A stretch of DNA of 64,000 nucleotides. Origin: Sulfuricaulis limicola. GTDB taxonomy: Bacteria; Pseudomonadota; Gammaproteobacteria; Acidiferrobacterales; Sulfurifustaceae. The translations under genes were made by a program, and so were the position numbers. The notes below the pieces were generated by a model. The model saw nothing but the letters and a program-made list of their open reading frames with translations, had not been told where the DNA came from and searched no databases. Positions 17,440 to 25,468 of this stretch are shown here, piece by piece (within the stretch, counting starts at the first letter, position 1; every line of letters starts with the position of its first letter). Location of the stretch: positions 2,046,001 to 2,110,000 of the forward strand of contig NZ_AP014879.1 in NCBI RefSeq assembly GCF_002355735.1, given 5' to 3'.

Positions 17440-18030
17440 TCACCCCTTTTGCCACCAGATCGAGCGGTTGTTCGCCGGCATGGCGCGGTCACCGGCGAGC
17501 AGCAGGCCGTTTTGCCCGGCCAGACGATTGACGTCCTCGAACAGTCGCACGCCGGAAACCGGATCGCGCGCCTTGAGCCAGCGGTCGAAATCCTCGTTAC
17601 TGGGCTCAAGCGGACGATCGGCATAACGGTAAGGTCCGTAGACATACAGGATGCCGCCGGGCGCCAGCACCCGGCCGGCGCCGGCGAACAATCTTTCCAC
17701 GCCCTGCCAGGAAACGATGTGTATCGTATTGATGCAGACCACGGCCCGTGTCTGCTTTACCGGCCAGTCATCGGCGAACAGATCGAGCGCCAGCGGCTCG
17801 CGCAGGTTGGGCAGGCCGGCCTCGGCGCGCCACGCAGCGATGCTGGGAAGGTTTTCGGCGATGTCGGTCGGCTGCCATGCCAGGTGCGGCAAAGCGCGCG
17901 CGAAATGCACCGCGTGCTGGCCGCTGCCGCTGCCGATTTCCAGCACCAGGCCGGGCGCGGTGAAAATCTCGCGCAATACCGCCAGAATCGGTTCCTGGTT
18001 GCGTTCGCAAGAGGGCGAGAATTGTTTCAT
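17440..18030 (-). CDS. DUF938-family SAM-dependent methyltransferase
   Basis: 196 residues. The N-terminus FSPSCERNQEPILAVLREIF and the SAM-binding loop VLEIGSGSGQHAVHFARAL (about 29-47) are typical of DUF938 proteins, which also contain the YVYGPYR stretch near residue 128 seen here. Substrate is unknown. It is divergent from the MIF-like gene, with about 55 bases between the starts. Confidence 0.85.
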   Translation of the reverse strand: MKQFSPSCERNQEPILAVLREIFTAPGLVLEIGSGSGQHAVHFARALPHLAWQPTDIAENLPSIAAWRAEAGLPNLREPLALDLFADDWPVKQTRAVVCINTIHIVSWQGVERLFAGAGRVLAPGGILYVYGPYRYADRPLEPSNEDFDRWLKARDPVSGVRLFEDVNRLAGQNGLLLAGDRAMPANNRSIWWQKG

Positions 18031-18084
18031 GGTTCGCGCTATGGTGGATTATTATTCCCGTCAGCACAATCAAGGAGGATGCCC

Positions 18085-18429
18085 GTGCCCTATCTCAAGA
18101 TTCAGACCAATCGTGAAATGGCTGAAGACACCCGGCAGGAGATTCTGAAAAAGACCTCGGTGCTGGTGTCGAAAAATCTCGGCAAACCCGAAAAATACGT
18201 CATGATACGACTGGACCCGCCGCAGGCCATGATGTTCGCGGGAAGCACCCTGCCCTGCGCCTACCTCGAACTCAAATCCATCGGCCTGCCGGAGAGCAAG
18301 ACCGAGACGCTGTCGAAGGTGTTATGCCAGCTGATGCTGGACGAACTCAAGATCCCCTCGGAACGGGTTTATATCGAATTCGCGGATGCGAAGGATTCGA
18401 TGTGGGGATGGAACAGCTCGACCTTTTGA
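18085..18429 (+). CDS. MIF-like tautomerase superfamily protein
   Basis: 114 residues from a GTG start. This start is chosen because it puts Pro at position 2, the catalytic N-terminal proline after Met removal, and because AAGGAGG lies at the correct distance; the ATG six bases earlier is too close to it. Similarity to macrophage migration inhibitory factor spans the full length: LGKPEKYVMIRL (Lys at the active-site position), a GSTLPCAYLELKSIG segment, and a C-terminal GWNSSTF. The CxxC of animal MIF is not kept (CAYL). Predicted cytosolic trimer with keto-enol tautomerase activity. Confidence 0.88.
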   Translation: MPYLKIQTNREMAEDTRQEILKKTSVLVSKNLGKPEKYVMIRLDPPQAMMFAGSTLPCAYLELKSIGLPESKTETLSKVLCQLMLDELKIPSERVYIEFADAKDSMWGWNSSTF

Positions 18430-18666
18430 TTTTTCGGTAAAAAACCCGGAGCGGTGCCGATCCGAAGGGGCCGGGGCGATTGACTTCCGGGGCGGGCATA
18501 TCATACTGATTCAGTAGGTCAAGGATATAAGGAGAAAACGAAGAACCACCCCGATCGAGGGCAGAAAAGTCAAAAACCTGACCATAAAACCCGCGCAAAC
18601 AAAAACCGGCAAGAAGCGCAGGCACCGGAGGCAGCATGTTGCTTTACTGTTCCACATTCATCGGTC

Positions 18667-21645
18667 ATGACTGACCCGACGCACCACGGACGCGGCCAGC
18701 CAATGAGACAACCTCTCTTCACGGGCTTGCGGGCGCGCCTGATCGTCCTGGTGTTGCTGGCGGCTGCCCCGGCGCTGGCGTTCATTCTTTACTCCGGCTT
18801 CGAGATGCGCCGGCAGGCGGAAACGGATGCCCTGGATCGCGCACAACAGGTCATCGCCCATGCTGCCAGCACCCAGCAACAGATATTCCAGGATACCCGC
18901 CAGCTTCTGAAGATTCTCGCCCAGGTCCCGCAGGTGCGCGAATCGAACGGCGTTGTTTGCGGCGCCTTCATGGCCGCTCTGCTGAAACAGTATCCGCATT
19001 ACACCAATCTGGGTGTGGCGCGCCGCAACGGCGAGATCTTCTGCAGCGCGCTGCCGCTCAAGGGGCCCGTCGATATTTCCGACCGGCCTTACTTCCAGGC
19101 CGCCGTGGGTCACCGCGATTTTTCCGTCGGGGAATACCAGATCGGCCGCATCACCGGCAAGCCCGCGATCAATTTCGCCTATCCCGTGCTCGACCAGTCC
19201 GGGGAAGCCCGCACCATTCTTTTCGCCGCGCTCGACCTCGCCTGGCTCAAGCGGCTGGCGGCCGATTCACAGCTGCCGGAGAACTCGTCGTTCACCATGA
19301 TCGATCGCAACGGGACGGTCCTGCTGCGTCACCCCGAGATCGACGGATGGGCGGGGCGTTCCATCGCGGACACGAGCCTGTTCGGCACCATCCGCGCCCG
19401 CGCCAACGGGGTCATGCAGTCTCACGGTCTCGACAATGTCGAACGCCTGTATGCCTTCGCCGCCCTGCGCGAGACCTCGGGCGAGCCGCTGGCCTACCTG
19501 AGCGTCGGCATCCCGGTCACCATCGCCTTCGCCGGCGCCAATGCCAGCCTGCTTCGCGGACTCACGGGCCTGGGCATGGTGACGCTGTTGACACTCGTCA
19601 TTGCCTGGGTCGGCAGCAACATGTTCATCCTGCGACGCGTGAGCGCGCTGCTGGCTGCGGTGCGCCGCGTGTCCGCGGGCGACCTGTCCGCGCGCACCGA
19701 CGTCTCTCCCCGGAACGATGAAATCGGTGAACTTTCGCGCGCCTTCGACAACATGGCGCAAAGTCTCGAACGGCGGGATGCCCGTATCCGCGAAGACGAA
19801 GTCCGCATCGCCCGCCTCAACCGCATATATGCCGTGTTGAGCAACATCAACGGCGCCATCATTCGCATCCACGAACGTGACGCCCTGTTGCAGGAGGCCT
19901 GCCGCATCGCCATGGACGAAGGCCGCTTCCGGCTCGCTTGCATCAGCCGGATTGACTCCGAAACCTTCCGGCTCATTCCTGCCTATATTTCGGGAAACGA
20001 CCGGGACATGCTCCATGAAATCCGCCTGCGGCTCCCGGAAAACGCGGCGGACGACACCCATGGCATCGGCGCTGCCCTGCTCGTCGGCGAACCCGTGGTG
20101 GTCAACGATCTGGCGCAGGACGTGCGCGCGGGCGCGAACCGGGATATCGCGCTGCGCCACGGTTACCGCTCCTGTGTGCTGTTGCCACTGAAAATTTCCG
20201 GCAAACTGACCGGTTGCCTTCACCTGTACGCGGACGAGTCGGGTTTTTTCGACGACCAGGAAATGAAGCTGCTGCAGGAACTGGCGGCGGACATCTCGCT
20301 CGGGCTCGAACACATTGAAAACGAGGGAAAACTCCACAACCTGGCGAATTACGATCTCCTGACCGGACTGCCCAACCGTGATCTGTTCCGCGACCGGCTG
20401 GACCAGTCCCTGTCGCGCGCGCGGCATCACGGGCGCCATGTCGCCGTCATGATGCTGCACATCGACCGGCTCAAGGAGATCAACAGCCTCCACGGCCAGC
20501 ATGTCGGCGACATGCTGCTGCGGGAAGCCGCGCGGCGCCTGCGCGGGCTGGTGCGTGAGGGCGATACCGTGGCGCGTGCCGGCAGCTCGGTTTTCAGCGC
20601 CGCGCTCGCCGACGTGGCGCATACCCGGGATGTCATCATGGTCGCGCGCAAGATCACCAACGTCTTTGCCGAACCCATTGACCTGGAAGACACGGAATTC
20701 TATGTCACCATCCGCATCGGCATCGCGGTTTCCCCGGAAGACGGGGATGACGTGGACACCATCCTGAAAAACGCCGAGGTGGCCCTCAACATATCGCAAC
20801 GGGAGGCAGGCAGCACCTATCGCTTCTACACGCCGGAGATCAACACGCGCGCCCTGGAGCGGTTCGAGATCGAACAGGAACTGCGCCACGCGCTGGAACG
20901 GAATGAGTTCATCGTGCACTATCAGCCGGTGGTGGACATGAACACCGGAACCATTACCGGCTGCGAGGCCTTGCTGCGCTGGAACAACCAGACGCTCGGC
21001 GCGGTGTCGCCGGGCAGGTTCATCCCGGTCGCGGAGGAAACCGACCTGATCGTCCCCATCGGCGAGTGGGTGCTGCAAACCGCCTGCGAACAGGGTCGTC
21101 GCTGGCACGAGCAGGGCCTGAACCTGCGGCTGGCGGTCAACATCTCGGCCAAACAGCTGCGCCGCGCCGAATTCCCGGATACCGTGCTGACGATACTCCG
21201 GAATACCGGCGTGGATCCGGCGTCTTCCTCCCTGACCATGGAAATCACCGAATCCGAATTGATGGAAGACGCGGAGGGAACGGCGAAGCTCCTGAAAAAC
21301 CTGCAGGCCCGGGGACTGTCGATATCGATCGACGACTTCGGCACCGGCTATTCCTCGCTGAGCTACCTCAAGCGCCTGCCGGTCGACACACTCAAGATCG
21401 ATATTTCATTCATCCGCGACATCACCCGGTCGCATGACGATGCCGCCATCGTCAAGGCCATCATCGCGCTGGCGCACAGCCTCGACATGAAAGTCGTCGC
21501 CGAAGGCGTCGAAACCCGGGAACAATTCACCGCCCTGCGCGCCATCGGCTGCGACGCCGCCCAGGGATTCCTGTTCAGCCCGGCGGTGCTGGCGGCGGAT
21601 TTTGAAAAGCTGAACGGGCGCTGCTTCACCCCGCAACTTTCATAG
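18667..21645 (+). CDS. Cache-HAMP-GAF-GGDEF-EAL signalling protein, probable c-di-GMP phosphodiesterase
   Basis: 992 residues. Helix at about 20-38, extracytoplasmic Cache-type sensor (about 40-290), second helix (about 295-320), HAMP (about 320-375), GAF (about 400-550), GGDEF (about 560-715) and EAL (about 735-985). The cyclase site is broken: GSSVF stands where GGDEF should be, though REGD, the I-site, is kept. The EAL site is intact (CEALLRW, NISAKQL, EITESEL, IDDFGTGYSSL, VVAEGVE). It therefore most likely degrades c-di-GMP, with the GGDEF domain acting as a regulator. The upstream 237 bases hold no other gene. Confidence 0.9.
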   Translation: MTDPTHHGRGQPMRQPLFTGLRARLIVLVLLAAAPALAFILYSGFEMRRQAETDALDRAQQVIAHAASTQQQIFQDTRQLLKILAQVPQVRESNGVVCGAFMAALLKQYPHYTNLGVARRNGEIFCSALPLKGPVDISDRPYFQAAVGHRDFSVGEYQIGRITGKPAINFAYPVLDQSGEARTILFAALDLAWLKRLAADSQLPENSSFTMIDRNGTVLLRHPEIDGWAGRSIADTSLFGTIRARANGVMQSHGLDNVERLYAFAALRETSGEPLAYLSVGIPVTIAFAGANASLLRGLTGLGMVTLLTLVIAWVGSNMFILRRVSALLAAVRRVSAGDLSARTDVSPRNDEIGELSRAFDNMAQSLERRDARIREDEVRIARLNRIYAVLSNINGAIIRIHERDALLQEACRIAMDEGRFRLACISRIDSETFRLIPAYISGNDRDMLHEIRLRLPENAADDTHGIGAALLVGEPVVVNDLAQDVRAGANRDIALRHGYRSCVLLPLKISGKLTGCLHLYADESGFFDDQEMKLLQELAADISLGLEHIENEGKLHNLANYDLLTGLPNRDLFRDRLDQSLSRARHHGRHVAVMMLHIDRLKEINSLHGQHVGDMLLREAARRLRGLVREGDTVARAGSSVFSAALADVAHTRDVIMVARKITNVFAEPIDLEDTEFYVTIRIGIAVSPEDGDDVDTILKNAEVALNISQREAGSTYRFYTPEINTRALERFEIEQELRHALERNEFIVHYQPVVDMNTGTITGCEALLRWNNQTLGAVSPGRFIPVAEETDLIVPIGEWVLQTACEQGRRWHEQGLNLRLAVNISAKQLRRAEFPDTVLTILRNTGVDPASSSLTMEITESELMEDAEGTAKLLKNLQARGLSISIDDFGTGYSSLSYLKRLPVDTLKIDISFIRDITRSHDDAAIVKAIIALAHSLDMKVVAEGVETREQFTALRAIGCDAAQGFLFSPAVLAADFEKLNGRCFTPQLS

Positions 21646-21659
21646 AAACTGGAAAAATA

Positions 21660-21885
21660 GACAGGATTCACAGGGCGAAGCGGAGTAGTCGCCGATGTAC
21701 TTAACGTACATCGGCGCCGCTGAGCGCCCGCACAGGGATGTGCGGGCCGGGGTTTAGCGGGGTTTCTGGTGCGACCATGACAGCTTCCGGAGACTCGGCC
21801 CCGCCATCCGTGGCGGGGCGCTCGCCGGGACGAAGACACGTTAAGTGTCTTCGTCTGTTTCCGGCTCGCCCTGCTTAATCCTGTC
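21660..21885. repeat. Four-hairpin palindromic intergenic element
   Basis: Outer inverted arms (GACAGGATTCACAGGGCGA left, its near complement right) enclose four perfect hairpins. H1 is 21691-21715 with 10-bp arms and loop TTAAC. H2 is 21726-21747 with 9-bp arms and loop GGGA. H3 is 21798-21819 with 9-bp arms and loop TCCG. H4 is 21829-21855 with 11-bp arms and loop GTTAA. The H1 and H4 loops are reverse complements of each other. It fills the gap between convergent genes. Confidence 0.8.
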
Positions 21886-21906
21886 CATTCATATTGCTCG
21901 AAGCAC

Positions 21907-23031
21907 TTAACCCTTGATTGCAGCCAGCAGGACTTCGCACACGCGCTCAATGTGCTCCGGCGGCATGCCGGGATAAACCGGCAACGACAGGGTTTCGGTG
22001 CAGGCGTGCTCACAGACCGGCAGGCTGCCAGGTTTGTAATTGAGGTGCTTGTAAACTTCCTGCAGGTGCAGTCCCTGCGGATAGCACTGCGAAGTACCGA
22101 TTTGCGCATCCGTCAACGCCTGGCGCACGGCATCGCGTTTCGGAATGCGCACGGTGTAGAGATTGAATACGTGCGTGCCGTGCTTCGGCAATGCCGGTGT
22201 TTTTACCGGCGAGCCGGCGAACCGTTTCGTATACTCCGCCGCCACCTTCTGCCGGCCGGCGATATCGTCCTTGATGCGCTTCAGCTTGAGGCGCAGTACC
22301 GCGGCCTGAACCTCATCAAGGCGGCTGTTCATGCCGATTTCGGTGTGCAGGAAGGGCTTGACCGCGCCGTGATTGCGCAAGCGGCGGATATGCTCGTTGA
22401 CCGCGTCCGAGTTGGTCGTGACCATGCCGCCGTCGCCATAGCAACCGAGCACCTTCGTCGGATAGAAGCTGAAACTGCCGGTGTCGCCAAGGGCGCCGAC
22501 CACCTTGCCGTTGTGCAGCGCGCCAAAGGACTGGGCACAGTCCTCGACCACGGCGAGCTTGTGTTTTTTCGCGATCTCCATGATCTCGCCCATCTCCGAC
22601 GGATGGCCGAAGATGTGCACCGGCACGATGGCCTTCGTTTTGGCGGTGATTTTCGCGCGCACGCTCGCAGGATCGAGACAGAAACTGTCCGGCAGAATGT
22701 CCACAAACACCGGCGTGGCGCCGACCATGTCGATGGTCTCGGCCGAAGCGAAGAAAGTGAATGGCGTGGTAATAACCTCGTCGCCCTTGCCTACGCCGAG
22801 CGCGCGCAGCGAGAGATACAGCGAATCCGTGCCGTTCGCCACCGCGATGGCGTGCTTCACGCCGACGTATTCGGCGAATTCCTTTTCGAACGCCTGGGTG
22901 TGCGGACCGAGAATGAAGCTCCCGCGCGCGCCGGTCTCGCGGATGGCGGCGAGCCATTCGGTTTCAAGGCTTTTGTACTGCGTGGACAGATCGAGAAACG
23001 GAACGGGCTGAGCCCGGGTTACGGCGTGCAT
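21907..23031 (-). CDS. DegT/DnrJ/EryC1/StrS sugar aminotransferase, GnnB-like
   Basis: 374 residues from the MHAVTRAQPV start, which overlaps the upstream dehydrogenase by 13 bases. PLP-dependent nucleotide-sugar aminotransferase. The Schiff-base Lys is in SFSFYPTKVLG (about residue 184), with PLP contacts in NGTDSLYLSL and VEDCAQSFGA. With the adjacent Gfo/Idh/MocA dehydrogenase it matches the two-step oxidation and transamination at a sugar carbon. The best-known such pair, GnnA-GnnB, makes UDP-GlcNAc3N for amide-linked lipid A; assignment here is inference. Confidence 0.85.
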   Translation of the reverse strand: MHAVTRAQPVPFLDLSTQYKSLETEWLAAIRETGARGSFILGPHTQAFEKEFAEYVGVKHAIAVANGTDSLYLSLRALGVGKGDEVITTPFTFFASAETIDMVGATPVFVDILPDSFCLDPASVRAKITAKTKAIVPVHIFGHPSEMGEIMEIAKKHKLAVVEDCAQSFGALHNGKVVGALGDTGSFSFYPTKVLGCYGDGGMVTTNSDAVNEHIRRLRNHGAVKPFLHTEIGMNSRLDEVQAAVLRLKLKRIKDDIAGRQKVAAEYTKRFAGSPVKTPALPKHGTHVFNLYTVRIPKRDAVRQALTDAQIGTSQCYPQGLHLQEVYKHLNYKPGSLPVCEHACTETLSLPVYPGMPPEHIERVCEVLLAAIKG

Positions 23032-23999
23032 GCGGCGATTTTCTCCTTGACGAGCAGGGCCACGCGCAAGGCCTCGAGCCCCACCCGGCCGGTGACCAGG
23101 GGCGGCGTGCCGGTGCGCACGGATTTGACGAAGTATTCGAGTTCCGCGTCCAGCGGCGGGCGCGGCGTGATGTCGAGCTGCTCGGTGACGATGCGCGGCC
23201 ACTTGCCGCCCTGCGGGTCCGGTTCGGAGCGCACCATTTCGAGCTTCTGGTCGATGTAATCGAGACCATAATAGTGGTCCGCGCCGAAGATGCGGATACG
23301 GCGCAGCTTCTTGTTCGAAACGCGGCTGGCGGTGACGTTCGCGACTGCGCCGTTCTCGAATTCGATGCGGGCATTGGCGATGTCCACGTGCTCGGTGAGC
23401 ACGGGTATGCCGGTGGCGGCGATGTTGCGGATGTTCGATTTCACCAGCGACAGCACGATATCGATGTCGTGGATCATGAGGTCAGTCACCACGTCCACGT
23501 CGGTGGCGCGCTCGACGAACGGCCCGAGGCGGTGCACCTCGATGAAGCGCGGGTTCTGCGCGCGCTCGGCCAGCGCCATGATGCCGGCGTTGAAACGTTC
23601 GAGATGCCCGACCTGGAAAATCACCCCGGCGCGCTCGGCCAGCTCCACCAGCGCGCGCGACTCCTCGTAGCTCGGCGCGATCGGCTTTTCCATCAGCATG
23701 TGCACGCCCTTTTCGAGGAACGGGCGCGCCACGTCGCTGTGATAAATGGTCGGCACCACGATGCTCACGGCATCCACGCTGCCCAGCAGGTCGCGCGCGT
23801 CGGCATAGGCGCGGCAGCCGTGCTGCTCGGCCACTTCTTTCGCCACGCGCTCGTTGGAATCGGCGACGCCGACCAGCTCGACATCCGGCATGGCGGCATA
23901 GATACGCGCATGGAAACGGCCGAGATAACCGACGCCGGCGACGCCGACGCGCAGCTTCCCGGCGTTTCCTGACGGTTGTGTGTGAGCGGCTGCGGTCAT
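23019..23999 (-). CDS. Gfo/Idh/MocA-family dehydrogenase, GnnA-like
   Basis: 326 residues. N-terminal Rossmann fold with GVAGVGYLGRFHARIYA (about 18-34), then MLMEKPIAPSYEESR (about 95-110) carrying the EKP motif, and a C-terminal substrate domain with GHLERFN and DLMIHDIDI. NAD-dependent oxidation of a nucleotide sugar hydroxyl is expected. It is the first gene of a two-gene overlapped operon with the aminotransferase. It resembles the dehydrogenases found beside lpx genes, but lpx genes are not in this window. Confidence 0.85.
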   Translation of the reverse strand: MTAAAHTQPSGNAGKLRVGVAGVGYLGRFHARIYAAMPDVELVGVADSNERVAKEVAEQHGCRAYADARDLLGSVDAVSIVVPTIYHSDVARPFLEKGVHMLMEKPIAPSYEESRALVELAERAGVIFQVGHLERFNAGIMALAERAQNPRFIEVHRLGPFVERATDVDVVTDLMIHDIDIVLSLVKSNIRNIAATGIPVLTEHVDIANARIEFENGAVANVTASRVSNKKLRRIRIFGADHYYGLDYIDQKLEMVRSEPDPQGGKWPRIVTEQLDITPRPPLDAELEYFVKSVRTGTPPLVTGRVGLEALRVALLVKEKIAACTP

Positions 24000-24287
24000 G
24001 GGTTGTTCGGGTGGCGGAGTCCCTCAGCCAAGGCGAAGCCAAAAACAATAGTACGTTAGCGGCGCGGATTATACCGGAATTCGGCACCTGCGCCACGAAC
24101 GGCAACCTGGTTCAGTGTTTCGGGCGCCCTGCCCCGATTCGGCAAATACTTTGCCGGGAATCGCTTCGGCGCAACCAACCGGCCGGGATCAATGTCGGAC
24201 GGGTGCCGGCTGTATTATTGAACAGGGGCGCCAAACACCCTACAGTCGCTTGCAGTCCTGTGCAACCTTCCGAACCGACGCGCCCGC

Positions 24288-25130
24288 ATGGAACCGAAAA
24301 GTGTACTGATTACCGGCTGCTCCACCGGCATCGGCAACTGCGTTGCACACGGCCTGCGGGAACGCGGCTACCGGGTATTCGCCAGCGCGCGCAAGGAAGC
24401 CGACGTCGCGGCCCTGTCGGCCGCGGGTTTTGAGAGCCTGCCGCTCGATCTGGATTCCTCCGGCTCGATCCGCGCCGCCGTGGAGACGGTGCTCGATCGC
24501 ACGCAAGGGCGGCTCTTCGCCCTGATCAACAATGGCGCCTACGGCCAGCCGGGCGCGGTTGAGGACCTGTCGCGCGCGGTATTGCGGGCGCAATTCGAGA
24601 CCAACCTGTTCGGCACGCAGGAACTGACCAACCTCGTCATTCCCGTCATGCGCGCCCGGGGGGAAGGCCGGATCATTCAAATGAGTTCGATACTGGGCAT
24701 CGTCTGTTTCGCTTACCGCGGCGCCTACAACGCCACCAAGTTCGCGCTCGAAGCCCTGTCCGACACCCTGCGTCTGGAACTGCGTGATACCAATATATAT
24801 GTCTCGCTCATCGAGCCCGGCCCGATCACAAGCCGTTTCCGCGCCAACGCCTACGCCGCCTTCCAGCGCCACATCGACCGCGAGCACAGCGCGCATCGTG
24901 AATATTACGCGCGCGTGGAAAAACGGCTCGCCGGCTCGCGACCCCTGCCCTTTACCCTGCCCCCTGAAGCCGTGCTGAAAAAAGTCATTCACGCCCTGGA
25001 GGCGCGCCGGCCGAAAGCGCGCTATGGCGTTACATTTCCCACGCATCTCTTTGCCGTGCTGCGGCGGCTGTTGCCAGCGCGCGTGCTCGACCAGATCCTG
25101 TTCGCCACCAGCAACGGCGGGCGGCGTTAG
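24288..25130 (+). CDS. Short-chain dehydrogenase/reductase
   Basis: 280 residues, classical SDR. Cofactor loop ITGCSTGIGNCVAHGL (about 8-23), NNGAYGQ (about 82-88), catalytic Ser in MSSILGIV and Tyr/Lys in YRGAYNATKFALE (about 147-159). A GPI-T turn (EPGPITSRF) follows. The C-terminal extension (about 200-280) is basic and rich in aromatic residues. Substrate is unknown; relatives act on fatty or retinol-like substrates. It is divergent from the GnnA-like gene, with about 290 bases between them. Confidence 0.88.
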   Translation: MEPKSVLITGCSTGIGNCVAHGLRERGYRVFASARKEADVAALSAAGFESLPLDLDSSGSIRAAVETVLDRTQGRLFALINNGAYGQPGAVEDLSRAVLRAQFETNLFGTQELTNLVIPVMRARGEGRIIQMSSILGIVCFAYRGAYNATKFALEALSDTLRLELRDTNIYVSLIEPGPITSRFRANAYAAFQRHIDREHSAHREYYARVEKRLAGSRPLPFTLPPEAVLKKVIHALEARRPKARYGVTFPTHLFAVLRRLLPARVLDQILFATSNGGRR

Positions 25131-25468
25131 CCACAATAACCCTACATTAAATATTGTTGAGCATTGCGCTCGAATATTTTTGCACTAGATTTACCTTAAG
25201 AGTATTTGGTTGGCAGGAAGGTCGACTACCAGTTCCTCAAATCCCTTCTGGCCAGCCTGTCAGCTTGCTCAGATCAGCCTCTCTGGATTATTCCGGGCGG
25301 AGTAACACCAGAAATGAAAACAAAAAATACGCTGGCATTTGTACCCGTTGTACTCAGGTGTGCGGCAATTCCGGGCATGACCACCTGCTGTCTGCGTGGT
25401 CGGGCCAATTCCATGGAACGCGTACGAAGCGGGCGCAGGCGCTGCTGCGCATACGGGAGCATGACGGA
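25131..25468. other. Non-coding leader before histidine kinase
   Basis: About 340 bases. A frame continuous with the kinase begins at 25154 but encodes Cys-rich, low-similarity sequence with no membrane or sensor pattern, so I regard it as untranslated. It should contain the promoter of the four-gene signalling operon; no clear boxes seen. Confidence 0.35.

Noticed and set aside
17299-18084. Long N-terminal extension of the MIF-like frame
   Set aside because: Antisense to the methyltransferase gene; the GTG start at 18085 gives the required Pro-1 and has an AAGGAGG site.
19267-21108. 613-codon open frame opposite the Cache-GGDEF-EAL gene
   Set aside because: Shadow frame; the plus-strand domains are continuous and well conserved.
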